Assembly (NCBI GenBank): GCA_036927565.1
Contig: JAYESD010000001.1
Span: forward strand, 288,187,560 to 288,251,559
DNA length: 64,000 bases
Direction of reading: 5' to 3'
From: Tuctoria greenei
Taxonomy: Eukaryota; Streptophyta; Magnoliopsida; Poales; Poaceae
The notes beneath the pieces were generated by a model. It had not been told where the DNA came from and did not search any database. It saw nothing but the letters and a program-made list of their open reading frames with translations. The translations under genes were made by a program, and so were the position numbers. Shown piece by piece: positions 37,001-42,738 of the stretch (positions within the stretch are counted from its first letter, which is position 1; each line of letters starts with the position of its first letter).

Positions 37001-39060
37001 TGATACCATGAAAGAAGGCTAGAATAATTGCTTAATTAATCCAAGGTCTAGGTACATATTTATAGATACATAGATGGGCGGGTATACAGGCTAGGCCCAA
37101 ACACATAACTCAACACACTCCAACACACTTGAATTATCTTGGGCTTTCCTTTATGGTACCATTCAATTTTTCAGGTCCTCAATCAACTTTGTGATGTCAT
37201 TGTTGAGCAATTGAGGGATCGTGTGGTCACAGGGCTTCTGCAGGCTTCTCTGGTGATCATTCAGCTACTAATTTGAGAATCGATGTTCACTATAAGTTCT
37301 GGACTACTTTTATTAAATCCTTGTTGATGTGCAGGATGGCCTAGTTCGTGTGATACTGGATGGAGGTTCTACCCGTGTCTTCTCTCCAAATGATGCACCT
37401 CTTTTGGAGGAAGATCTTGAAACTCTGAAGGTTAGATCATTTTGCATAGTTTATCTTCTTTTGGTTTTGTTCTAGTTTATTTCTTAAGAAATACGAGAAG
37501 GTGGCAAATTTCTTAAGAAATATTCTGTGAATTTATGTTTGCTGTCTTTGTTGGCAAATGTTAAACGGTTTTCTAAATAATCCATTTTCTGTAGGAATTC
37601 TTTATATCTGGTGGAGATGGGTTGCCTCGGGGAACTGTTGAAAATTTGGTCTCACGTGTGCGCCCTGTAATAAATCTGATCAAGCAAGAGGTAAGAACTG
37701 GATTATATTCTCATGAAACTTGTAGGGTAATGTTATTACTGGAACCTAGTGGTAAGCTATAATTCCATAGTCACTTAGGTCTAATGGGTTATAAAGAGCC
37801 TGTTTGTTTCTGCTTATAAGCAGTTTATCAATGAAAACAAGCAATAACCCCACCCAAATGCATTAATTGAGTCGCGATGAATTTCTGAGCAAATAATCCA
37901 CTTAAGCCCGAAATGAACTGAGGCTTCACGTTTTCGGGTTGCGGCCCAACCCTCGCGATACGGGAACGCCAGCCATTTTCCCCCGATACCCCTCACCCCC
38001 CGGACCCTTCAGTACCCACCGCCTCCCCTCCCCTCCCCTCCCATCCCCTCCCAATACGGGAACGCCGCTCCCCTCCTGGTAGGGGAACACCACCTCTGCC
38101 TTCGCGCGGCAGACAGCGAGGGCGGACGACGATACTCGTCGTCGGCCGCGACCTCAGTGGCGCCTGGTGCTCGCCTGCCGCCCCCGTCGTCCTTGTGTGC
38201 CCGTCGGCTCCGTCGTCCTTATGCACCCGTCGGCCCCGTGCTCGCCGTTCGCCCCGTGGCCAGTGGCCTCGTGCGCCCGTCAGCTCCGCCGTGTTTCAGC
38301 TACCAAACTGTTGTTTTTTTTGTGCTGCTACGCTGCTGTATCTCTGTTTACTGCATGTGTGCTAGCAGGTAGATTTTTTTTTGCTACAGCCCACATTTTT
38401 ATCATACAAAGGTAGCGTGTTCTTTTTTTTTTGCTACAGCGCACATTTTTTATCATAAAATCAATACCAGGAGCAGTGCTGTACGTATCAAGAGCATGCA
38501 CTGGTACTTAGTACAATAAAAGAGAATATATAAAAAAATTAAAATGAGTTGTAAAAAGGATTAGGGATATATTGGTAATTTTACATTGAAATAAGCAGTT
38601 TTGCCAAACGCCCCACTCAAATAAGCTGATTAACCAGATCGCAGTTTACCACTAGAAGCATGCTCATCAGATAATCGAGACAAAAAAAAGCGAAACCAAA
38701 CAGGGTCAAAAGCTTTTGGGTCTCTGTTTCCCAAAAAATCAGTGAAGGTATGGCTAATTTGATTCCATTCTCATTAAAAGAAAACTGCCAGTAATTTCAT
38801 AGAACAGGGTCCTGTGGTAATACAAGTTATTTCTTTACATATTCTGATGTTTTCTGTATGGCATTACTCATGTTCTTGTTCTCTATTCTCAGACTCGGGT
38901 GCTCATTGATGATCTACAAGAGGTTACCCAAGGGAGTAAAAGCAAATTCGGAACCGACTCCAAAACTCTGCTTAGGGTCCTGTGTCACAGAAATGATTCA
39001 GAGGCATCACATTATGTAAAGAAGCACTTCAAGATACCCAGTTCAGCTCCGAGCACATGA
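12817..39060 (+). CDS. PATROL1: MUN/DUF810-domain protein, probable PATROL1 orthologue (26 exons)
   Basis: In Arabidopsis, PATROL1 is a Munc13-like tethering factor that delivers the H+-ATPase AHA1 to the plasma membrane and promotes stomatal opening; the same role is inferred here. Exons: 12817-13025, 13940-14115, 14192-14256, 14483-14825, 15131-15197, 15299-15452, 16160-16327, 16398-16508, 16608-16817, 16904-17005, 17575-17805, 18266-18340, 18704-18775, 20855-21040, 21123-21281, 21457-21549, 22117-22188, 22793-22910, 23183-23361, 29342-29423, 29572-29682, 29770-29876, 37175-37252, 37335-37430, 37595-37690, 38893-39060. All introns are GT-AG and every junction keeps phase; the total is 3,528 nt (1,175 aa plus TGA). 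From residue 70 on, the length (about 1,105 aa) and sequence fit the family. No stop or frameshift is seen in exons 2-26. Only exon 1 is doubtful. Confidence 0.9.
13026..13939 (+). other. Intron 1 of the MUN-domain gene
   Basis: It is GC-rich at the 5' side (to about 13,400), then AT-rich. It contains a pseudo mini-exon (acceptor before 13,763, ATG at 13,765) that is out of phase with exon 2. No mobile element was recognised. Confidence 0.55.
13940..18775 (+). CDS. PATROL1: Exons 2-13 of the MUN-domain gene: N-terminal region and first half of MUN/DUF810
   Basis: Exon 2 carries the family signature ESVVELLQRYRRDR followed by NLIKKVVMPPGAISLDDIDI. Exon 4 (14,483-14,825) encodes a Pro-rich segment (EPPPVPATAPSP) and an acidic patch (IDDIEDIDDDEDEF), a flexible linker. 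Exons 5-10 begin the conserved DUF810/MUN region: GITDDDLRETAYEILVAAAG, a basic KEKKKEKKHK patch, MDIRTRQGLLNAMVGKVGKR, and RPARGDLTGEVCHWADGYHL in exon 9. Exons 11-13 continue it (LKEQRGPQERLHLKSLR). Introns are short except intron 10 (569 bp), where nothing was identified, and intron 12, which holds a SINE. Confidence 0.92.
18472..18634 (-). mobile_element. Au-like SINE in intron 12, 163 bp
   Basis: A perfect 10-bp duplication (ACTGTTTGCA) flanks it at 18,462-18,471 and 18,635-18,644. On the minus strand it reads from a tRNA-like head (TTGCCTTGTGACCATGAGG) through a Pol III B box, GGTTCAAGTCC (plus 18,593-18,603), to a short T-rich 3' end. This head and oligo-T tail match what I recall of the plant Au SINE family. 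Confidence 0.8.
18969..19842. mobile_element. Putative hAT element in intron 13, 874 bp
   Basis: Ends TAGGGGTGGGCA...TGCCAACCCCTA are near-perfect inverted repeats. Both subterminal regions are full of CGGGT/ACCCG words, typical of grass hAT elements with this end. The flanking 8-mers (GAATTGCA / CCACTGCA) match at only five positions, so the target duplication is degraded or the boundary is off by a base. The GC-rich middle (19,110-19,680) shows no transposase and could be captured sequence. Confidence 0.6.
19927..20086 (-). mobile_element. 5'-truncated retroposon with (TTG)n tail, 160 bp
   Basis: A 14-bp perfect duplication (AAATATCACGCCAA) flanks it at 19,913-19,926 and 20,087-20,100. On the minus strand it ends in five TTG repeats, preceded by a block containing CTAGCCTACCCCAACGTGC. 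The same tail occurs in the next element. This is a LINE/SINE 3' end inserted by target-primed reverse transcription; the exact family is unassigned. Confidence 0.7.
20261..20527 (-). mobile_element. 5'-truncated LINE/SINE-type retroposon, 267 bp
   Basis: AGTATGTAT flanks both sides (20,252-20,260 and 20,528-20,536). On the minus strand the 3' end carries CCTACCCCACCTTGCTTGGG and a TTG-repeat tail, homologous to the element at 19,927-20,086. The longer body shows no tRNA-like promoter boxes, which favours a LINE 3' UTR over a SINE. Confidence 0.65.
20721..20780 (-). mobile_element. Truncated Au-like SINE fragment, 60 bp
   Basis: It is homologous to the 3' part of the SINE in intron 12 (GCAGCCCGGTGCA..GTAGCTCCC). 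A perfect 21-bp direct repeat flanks it (20,700-20,720 and 20,781-20,801), so it arrived already 5'-truncated. This is an unusually clear, very short SINE insertion. Confidence 0.8.
20855..23361 (+). CDS. PATROL1: Exons 14-19 of the MUN-domain gene: second half of MUN/DUF810
   Basis: Exon 14 encodes LAEETKKLLKKD and HPQAAVISASLIHKLYGNKL. Exon 15 carries LTEDVVSVFPAADALEQYIM. Exon 16 has LVLRWVNGQLER, exon 17 WDPISPQQRHGSSIVEIYRI, exon 18 ADQFFAFKVPMRDGEL, and exon 19 DDLVPPVPVLTRYKKELGI and LCVRLNSLY. All are highly conserved blocks of the family. Exon 19 ends in phase 0 at codon 930, just before the intron holding copia element 1. Introns 16 and 17 (567 and 604 bp) contain nothing recognisable. 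Confidence 0.92.
23395..23466. mobile_element. Stowaway-like MITE split by copia element 1 (left part)
   Basis: CTACCTCCTTATTTCTTTTG at 23,395 has its inverted counterpart right of the copia element (about 28,811-28,851, ending ATGGAAGGAG). The element therefore landed inside an older MITE already present in intron 19. Rejoining the parts at one GTCCT copy gives a compact inverted-repeat element of about 110 bp. Confidence 0.65.
23467..23595 (-). repeat. 3' LTR of copia element 1, 129 bp
   Basis: It runs TGTTATGAATG...CTCTAACA. About 4 of 129 positions differ from the 5' LTR, giving roughly 97% identity by manual count. Confidence 0.95.
23608..28106 (-). pseudogene. copia element 1: broken gag-pol polyprotein
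   Basis: Minus-strand coding starts at about 28,106 (MTSSSGGVPVVRCP). Pieces in order: gag (27,659-28,106, frame changes near 28,000); gag end to integrase (26,021-27,580) with a CX2CX4HX4C knuckle (CDYCGKDNHIEAYC), protease motif DSGASF, the pre-integrase motif WHHRLDH, and the integrase start DLVHSDVWG; the integrase C-terminal side and RT start (24,814-25,728; VFLGYSSEHKGYRCWDP); RT core (24,397-24,795; NAFLNGEL, YGLKQAPRAWF, LLLYVDDM); RNase H (23,608-24,330; SSAEAELR, ADFFTKA). Several stops, frameshifts and a MITE insertion at 25,802 make it non-functional. Confidence 0.9.
25802..25933. mobile_element. MITE inside copia element 1, 132 bp
   Basis: The 12-bp ends GACCATCCGCAC / inverted GACCATCCGCAG are near-identical, and TAA is duplicated on both sides (25,799-25,801 and 25,934-25,936). 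A 3-bp TWA/TAA duplication suggests a Tourist-type (PIF/Harbinger) MITE. It interrupts the integrase coding region, so it is younger than the copia insertion. Confidence 0.8.
28669..28681 (-). other. Primer-binding site of copia element 1
   Basis: Minus-strand TGGTATACAGAGC directly abuts the 5' LTR. It differs slightly from the usual initiator-Met site TGGTATCAGAGC. Confidence 0.75.
28682..28810 (-). repeat. 5' LTR of copia element 1, 129 bp
   Basis: It has the same length and ends as the LTR at 23,467-23,595 and is followed on the right by the GTCCT duplication. Confidence 0.95.
28852..29341 (+). other. Remainder of intron 19
   Basis: AT-rich intron sequence between the split MITE and the exon 20 acceptor. 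Nothing recognisable. Confidence 0.6.
29342..29876 (+). CDS. PATROL1: Exons 20-22 of the MUN-domain gene
   Basis: Exon 20 resumes directly with YGVSQLSKLEDSISERWARK, continuing the LNSLY of exon 19 across the copia-bearing intron. Exon 21 encodes QKNQFDGSRKEFNSAIDCLCVFTG, exon 22 TKVIFWDLQQPFIDNLYKN and VSQARLDTIMEVLDL. Exon 22 ends at codon 1030 in phase 0 before a 7.3-kb intron. The reading frame is intact. Confidence 0.92.
30343..31087. mobile_element. hAT-type element in intron 22, 745 bp
   Basis: The ends CAGTGTTG...CAACACTG are perfect 8-bp inverted repeats, and GTTAAGTT is duplicated on both sides (30,335-30,342 and 31,088-31,095), an 8-bp duplication as in hAT. Subterminal regions contain many GCCTAGGCG words. 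The interior is very GC-rich and holds a minisatellite rather than a transposase. Copia element 2 sits only 14 bp to its right. Confidence 0.88.
30548..30765. repeat. GC-rich minisatellite, about 24-30-bp units
   Basis: About eight degenerate units of the type CGAGCAGGAGGAGATGGGGC plus GGCGCGG follow one another. Unit length shrinks from 27-30 to 24 bp toward the right. Open frames across it (for example the EEMGRRGEQ repeats) come from the repeat and are not taken as genes. Confidence 0.8.
31102..31218 (-). repeat. 3' LTR of copia element 2, 117 bp
   Basis: It runs TGAAAGAAGG...GTCCAACA. About 96% identical to the 5' LTR by manual count. Confidence 0.95.
31239..31589 (-). pseudogene. copia element 2: RNase H C-terminal part, out of frame
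   Basis: It encodes VSRSSAEAEYHAVANGVAEA, YCDNVSAVYLSTNPVQHQRT and KHVEIDLHFVRERV, the classic end of copia RNase H. It lies one frame away from the main polyprotein. The break falls at a G homopolymer (C-run at plus 31,623-31,628), consistent with a single-base length change. Confidence 0.9.
31535..36391 (-). CDS. copia element 2: near-complete gag-pol polyprotein (1,618 codons)
   Basis: Domains in order: gag (residues about 130-320; LVLAWILGTLADDLYKLV, LRVLHGLNERFSHLRF), a Pro/Gly/Thr-rich linker, aspartic protease DSGASY (about residue 500), pre-integrase WHRRFGH, integrase (about 690; IHCDLWTSP, the CDNGREF motif and PYTSPQNGKAER), a long Ala/Pro/Ser-repeat linker (about 1000-1180, period roughly 25 residues), and RT (SKWVFTHKRKADGSLERYKA, VKNAFLHG, YGLKQAPRAWYSRF, LLLYVDDI near 1405). 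The frame is lost at the RNase H motif. No CCHC zinc knuckle was seen. It acts only in the element's own transposition. Confidence 0.93.
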   Translation of the reverse strand: MTRPAYGAATGPAAGGPLADPTVVAFMTGSGSAAATDPLYGVASTTTTAADTSGVFAALAASRDRERALALALEQERASAAALSHQIQESAHRPPGATYEPTSDTSVHSAYSASLTAALHAQAAGVQNIRTLVPTVLSCTSTTYARWRNEFLLTLRRYQLADHVQQDDAPWDDSWISMDSLVLAWILGTLADDLYKLVGQRGGGTARRAWQILEHHFLGNRATRALHINARFQTTVQGDRSISAYCGEMKGMADSLRDLGEPVADSTLVLRVLHGLNERFSHLRFWLLRMEPPPTFEKVWSDLELEEITTGGSATSGTATAFYGSGQPSRPPSSGGPLPRPPTPPTAPGASAGSGGGTRRRRGGRRTGRGAGDTPTSTAPTGSGTGQGGAPWPTPYNPWTGQISMWPGPSPSLLGAPPTSSTPRQPRPQAAYVAHPGYGGPGRSAVGSPTPAYGGVSYPAGYSEPPAPLQEPHMGWDRQDLASSFSTMHLTPPTTDWVADSGASYHTTPDAGILSSTHPPHPSFPSSIVVGNGFVLPVTSVGDSASPGSFHLNNVLVAPDIIQNLLSIRRFTTDNNISVEFDPFGLSVKDLSTRRLLLRCDSSGPLYTLRLPSSAASSSFALATTASSSTWHRRFGHPGADAMSKLSSSSVISCTRGTHESLCHACQLGRHVRLPFPTFVSHVQHIFDLIHCDLWTSPVISVSGFKYYLVVLDDFSHFSWTFPLRLKSETFDTLSYFFTWVSTQFGRTVRALQCDNGREFDNSRLRDFLLTHGTQLRMSCPYTSPQNGKAERMLRTTNDVMRSLMFHASIPARYWVEALHTATFLLNRLPTKAIRAPTPFFALYGTTPLYDHLRIFGCACYPNLSATTPHKSAPRSTRCVFLGYSLEHKGYRCLDLSTHRILISRHVVFDESSFPFSSSTSGSAAELDSLFSTDTEAAPPQLPWPFFASTSPTSSQVAPTTSPAAPYAAPTPMVTQAVPPTATTRRFTDPALVYQRRVRVGAQAPSTLGTSAAPRVAPTSPVAPRAASASPTSPPAPREVPAPPTAAPRAATVSPASTPAPLEVPTSPTAAPRAAPASPASTSAPHEAPTTPTAAPCAASASPASTPAPCGDPTTTPAPASPAAPRAAPVPRFADPALVYQRRARVGASTPARPEPSVYHPPLLHRDPGHVHPMVTRRAAGVLRPLERFSGVVLSSTTPTPSTSSSISPIPTSVRSALADPHWRRAMEEEYAALLANRTWDLVPRPPRGNVVTSKWVFTHKRKADGSLERYKARWVLRGFTQRPGVDYDETFSPVVKPATVRTVLSLALSRSWPVHQLDVKNAFLHGTLTETVYCSQPTGFVDSARPDLVCRLNKSLYGLKQAPRAWYSRFASFLASLGFVEAKSDTSLFVYRHEGDTIYLLLYVDDIVLTASSPALLQRTISALQREFAMKDLGQLHHFLGVAVKHRPDTLFLHQRQYCLDILERAGMADCKSCSTPVDTQVKLASADGASVADPTSYRSLAGALQYLTFTRPDISYAVQQVCLHMHDPRETHLTTMKRILRYPRSSLDYGLLLRRDSPSELVVYTDADWAGCPDTRRSTSGYAVFLGGILSLGPRSGSPWFLAPVLRRSTTPWLTA
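36560..36960. repeat. GGC-rich tandem array in the copia element 2 leader
   Basis: About 400 bp of units built from GGCGGCGGCC, AGGAGGGGG and TTGCCGGCGGC follow each other. It lies between the primer-binding site and the gag start of the minus-strand element. The long open frames on both strands (Ala/Pro-rich or Gly/Arg-rich) are products of base composition. Confidence 0.75.
36996..37008 (-). other. Primer-binding site of copia element 2
   Basis: Minus-strand TGGTATCATTAGC directly abuts the 5' LTR. Its first eight bases match the initiator-Met site used by many copia elements. Confidence 0.75.
37009..37125 (-). repeat. 5' LTR of copia element 2, 117 bp
   Basis: Same ends and length as the LTR at 31,102-31,218. 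The CACTT duplication follows at 37,126. Confidence 0.95.
37175..39060 (+). CDS. PATROL1: Exons 23-26 of the MUN-domain gene: C-terminus
   Basis: Exon 23 encodes VLNQLCDVIVEQLRDRVVTG, exon 24 DGLVRVILDGGSTRVFSPND, exon 25 EFFISGGDGLPRGTVENLVS, exon 26 TRVLIDDLQEVTQGSKSKFG and LLRVLCHRNDSEASHYVKKH, ending PSSAPST with TGA at 39,058-39,060. The C-terminal block with CHRNDSEAS is strongly conserved in the family. Intron 25 (1,202 bp) holds a DNA transposon at 37,796-38,707. Confidence 0.92.
37796..38707. mobile_element. Putative DNA transposon in intron 25, 912 bp
   Basis: Ends GAGCCTGTTTGTTTCTGCTT and (inverted) GACCCTGTTTGGTTTCGCTT match at most positions. A second pair of AAGC/CAGTTT-type words lies just inside. 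Flanks offer only a weak duplication (AAA), so the superfamily (PIF/Harbinger or hAT) is open. The interior has a GC-rich, C-rich segment (37,990-38,300) without a recognisable protein. Confidence 0.6.
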
Positions 39061-39604
39061 TTGCAAAGCAAAATGAAAATCCTGACTGCTTCACCAAAGG
39101 TACATATCCAAGAAAGCGGTGCTCGATCTTGCTCGCAACCTGGAAAGGTGTCCAGTTCCAGGTTGCAAGCTTATGTAACATTTGTGCATTTGTAACACTA
39201 GGATGGTATACACTGATTCCGGTACATCGGCCTTGTATCTATTGGCAGTTTGTCCGTTAGAAATTTAGTTTTTCTCTTAGATCTTTCGTGGTGGAACTGA
39301 AGGCATTATTTTGAATAGATAATAATCAATCTGGCATTGTTCGTCATGTGACAACAGAACCGCTTGATGTTTTTGAAATATCACATCGTATTTTATTATC
39401 ACGTCACATTTTTTCTATTCCAGACGCTATAACTGGGCGCCAATGAATTTCCTTTATTCGAAAGATAACTTTTTCTACAAATCTTTCACTTGACAGGCAC
39501 ATATTAAACTAATCACGTCCAGACCAGAAGTCAAGCGCGTATTAACTTTTACTTCGGCGGTTCCGTCGAAGATCGTCTCCAACATCACACCTTGTACCGT
39601 ATCA
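39061..39604 (+). other. 3' UTR and downstream flank of the MUN-domain gene
   Basis: Follows the TGA stop. AATAAT-type signals at about 39,320 could serve in polyadenylation. A roughly 60-bp segment (39,252-39,315) has a close copy at 43,436-43,500. The first unit of a dispersed 42-bp repeat begins near 39,588. Confidence 0.5.
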
Positions 39605-39614
39605 AAAGAAAATG

Positions 39615-40622
39615 ATTATTTTCCATTTTAGCATCAATTTATAACGAATTTATATCATTAGCTACTAAATTCTTTTTTGCCATTCTAATCACCTTACAGT
39701 CCACAGTTTGGACGACGTGACAGCTTCTAAGACGTCTTAAATTTTCTGATTAATATTCACTTTTGAACGGCTATTTTAAAAAATTTATAGACATATTTTG
39801 GAAATGTTATTATGGAATAAATTGTAGTACGAAATGTGTACTACAATTTCTTCAATAACAAAATTCACAAAATATGTCTCTAGTTATTTTAAAATAGTCG
39901 TACAAATGTGAATAAAACTCAAGAAATTTGAGCTGTTTGAGATAAATTTGCTGAGTTTAGTCACTTTTGGATGGCTATTTTAGGATAACTAGAAACATAT
40001 TTTGAAAATGTTGTTATTTAAGTAAATGTAGAACACAATGTTCAAAAGTGACTAAAACTCAGAAAATTTGGGCTATTTGTCACTGGGACTGGGACATCCC
40101 AAATTTTTTGAGTTTTAGTCACTTTTGAACGACTATTTTAAAATACTTAAAAACATATTTGGTAAATGTTGTTATTAAAATAAATGTATTACATATTGTG
40201 TTTTACATTTATTTAAATAATAATATTTTCGAAATATGTTTCTAGGTATCTTAAAATAGCCGTTCAAAAGTGACTAAACTCAGTAAATTTGCATCTGCAG
40301 CTCAAAATTTTTGAGTTTTATTCACTATTTTACGGCTATTTTAAAATACCTAGAGACATATTTTGGAAAATTTGTTATTGAAGAAATTGTAGTAGACATT
40401 TCGTACTACAATTTCTTCAAAAATAATATTTACAAAATATGTCTTTAGGTTTTTTAAAATAGCCGTCCAAAAGTGAATATTATTCAAAAATTTTGAAATG
40501 TCCCATAGGCTGTCACGTGGCAAATCGTACCATGGATGGTAAGGTGGTTAAAATGACAAAAAAAAATTGGTAGCTAATGATGTAAATTCGTTATAAATTG
40601 ATGTTAAAATGGAAAAAATTTC
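39615..40622. mobile_element. Mutator-like foldback element, 1,008 bp
   Basis: Terminal inverted repeats of about 110 bp (left 39,615-39,730; right about 40,510-40,622) share CATCAATTTATAACGAATTT and GCTGTCACGT-type ends. A 10-bp duplication (AAAGAAAATG) flanks it at 39,605-39,614 and 40,623-40,632. Long TIRs with a 9-10-bp duplication indicate a Mutator-like element without transposase. The interior consists of consecutive hairpin modules sharing a core (CGGCTATTTTAAAA...GACATATTTT): about 39,750-39,925, 39,955-40,060, 40,110-40,285 and 40,313-40,485. Confidence 0.8.
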
Positions 40623-40632
40623 AAAGAAAATG

Positions 40633-41013
40633 GGAAGAATGTACAGGTCACATTGCACAGTAACAAGAAGAAAATCAACAACGATAACAATAAACCTTTT
40701 GTCCCAGATTAGTCGGAACTAGATCCATAGATGGGCGCAATGTCTTTTTCTTTTTCGTGTGATGCGTGGAGCAAGCACACATTATGCCCTTTGCCATCCT
40801 CTATTCTCTTCTCATCAACCATGAATCCAACAAAAAAACTGGATAAATAATTATCGTTTGTGTGGTTCACAACCAGAAGCAGCAAGAAAGTACTCTTCCC
40901 GCTTCGTTTTTTTGAACTAACCAGTGACAAATAAAATGAAACGGAGGTAGTAGTACCTAAAGTGGGGCACACCGACGCGGGTAGCATCACACATTGTACT
41001 GTAGCAAGAAGCG
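40633..41013. other. Intergenic remnant with repeat units
   Basis: Contains two units of the 42-bp repeat (near 40,650 and 40,988), a short piece resembling the (CAA)n/TTTGTCCCA tail of LINE/SINE elements (40,676-40,735), and a half-Stowaway end (AAACGGAGGTAGTA near 40,940). No gene is seen. Confidence 0.45.
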
Positions 41014-41183
41014 GTAAAATGCATCAAAGATCCATGAACTTGTTCAGCTGTGTCATTCAAATTTACAAGATTTTTTTTTTTGCATTTTAGGTACATGAAC
41101 TTGTGTATCTATATCAATTAGGTTCACTAATTCTATCTTTGTAGTTATAGCCGCATAAACTCTTTAAATGATATACTATAGGT

Positions 41184-41761
41184 CCGCCTTCCAAAAGGCG
41201 TTCTAAGGCGCTCGCCTAGGCGCTCTGCGCGGGTGCGCCGCCCCGCCTTGGGGGTAGGCGGCCGCAAGGCGGTAGGGGGGAACCCAGAGGTGAGCTATGA
41301 AGGAAGGGGCGGGGCTGCCGGATTTGGAGGTGAGCTGAGGTGCCGAATCCGGAGAGGTGCAGGAGCGAAGGAGGGGCGGCAATACTATCGGATCCGAACG
41401 GGGAAAGTTGGCAAGGGAATCTCAAGGCGAGCACCCAGGAGGGGGTGGATCTGCGAGGAAGAAGGGGTGGGAGATCCGGAGTGGAGAAAGCGAGAGTGTG
41501 TCCTGCGTGGAAGGAGACGAGCAAAAATTGGGTTGAGTTGTTGCTTGAGATTGTAGAAGCTAAAGCCCTAGAGCTGAAGTAGGTTGCGAAAAATCAGCCC
41601 ACATAGCAGAAATATAAATATATTGTGGTATACTTAAAAAATTAGAATTCATCACTGCTACAGTGCATACCGTCTTGAAACGCCTAGGCGGCGCCTAGTC
41701 ACGCCTAGGCTCTAAGTGGACGGTCACCGTTCGGCTAGCGCCTATCGCCTTTGGAAACTTG
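41184..41761. mobile_element. Nested hAT-like element, 578 bp
   Basis: CCGCCTTCCAAAAGGCG at the left is roughly inverted at the right (CGCCTTTGGAAACTTG). The flanks CTATAGGT and CTACAGGT match at 7 of 8 positions, as expected of an aged 8-bp hAT duplication. GCCTAGGCG words near both ends resemble the hAT element at 30,343. Confidence 0.6.
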
Positions 41762-41936
41762 CTACAGGTTCATACATTTTTGTCGAACATTTAATTTGAC
41801 ATCAAATTCATCAGTTCTCGCTAGAGAGGAGCGGCGGGGTGCAACCGCTTCTGTTGTGTGTCAGTGCTCGTGCAAAAAGCAGTTGTAGTCACTATTCCTA
41901 ACATCAACATGCGAACACAAGCTAGTCATGAGGATT

Positions 41937-42738
41937 TGGGATAGCAACGGATCGAGTTCGAATAAGATGGAGTAAAAACCCAACCGAATTAAAAAAGTAC
42001 TTGGTTGGATTTTCATACCCGAACAGCCGAACTCGTACCCGACGAGTTTCGGGCACCCGTCGGGTCTGATCAAAACCCTAGTGCTACTACATGACGACAG
42101 AGGGGACATGAGCAGGAGGTGGTGGCGACCTGGTGGCGACTAGGGTCTTGGTTGCCGGCGTTGGACATGGGTGGCTAGGGGTCGCGTTTGAATATCTTGG
42201 CAGGGTATGAGACATTCGGGTCCGCGTTGGAGAGGCGCGTCATGGGAGGATCCCCGCGCGGCGGAGGCACACATCGAAGGACGATGCATTGGCCCGGTTG
42301 ATCCATTCTCTACTATCTCCGCCTCCCTTGCTCGCCGAAAGCAGTGGATGGGGGGAGGGATGAGACACGGTGATGCTAGGGGTCGGAAGACGCACCGTGG
42401 CGGTGCACGGAGTTAGGGTGGTGACGGTGCACGGGCTCGGTGGCGACATCAAGGACTGGTGTCGCCGGTGATGATAGAGGCTGAGGGTGGGGGCTTGACG
42501 ACGGTTGAGTTAATTGGTGAGTTGGGTCGTGGACTTCTAGGATTGAGCTATGTTTTATATGGGCAAAATTACAACATTTCGGGTATGTGACGGGCACCCG
42601 CAGTGGAGAAATCAAACTCGCAGCTGCAACACACTGGGTCGGGTGCGGGTCACATCCACAAGCGAAAATTATCACTCGCACTCGTTAGATGCAAAATCCA
42701 ACAAGTTACCGAATCTGCGGATCTGATTACCATCCCTA
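41937..42738. mobile_element. Second nested hAT-like element, about 0.8 kb
   Basis: Left TGGGATAGCAACGGATC pairs with right (inverted) AGGGATGGTAATCAGATC. Both sides are rich in GGGTAC/CGGGT words as in the element at 18,969. No clear 8-bp duplication was found, so the boundaries are approximate. Confidence 0.45.

Larger units (their letters stand above)
31102..37125 (-). mobile_element. Ty1-copia element 2 in intron 22, 6,024 bp, antisense to the gene
   Basis: Two 117-bp LTRs (31,102-31,218 and 37,009-37,125) differ at about 5 positions by eye. CACTT is duplicated on both sides (31,097-31,101 and 37,126-37,130). On the minus strand a primer-binding site TGGTATCATTAGC follows the 5' LTR and a G-run precedes the 3' LTR. 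TATAAATA on the minus strand (plus 31,150-31,157 in the left LTR) is a candidate promoter. One long polyprotein frame survives, so this is the best-preserved coding element in the window. Confidence 0.96.

Noticed and set aside
38040..38415. Small ORFs in the C-rich part of the intron 25 transposon
   Set aside because: Low complexity, no start context or similarity, inside a transposon within an intron.
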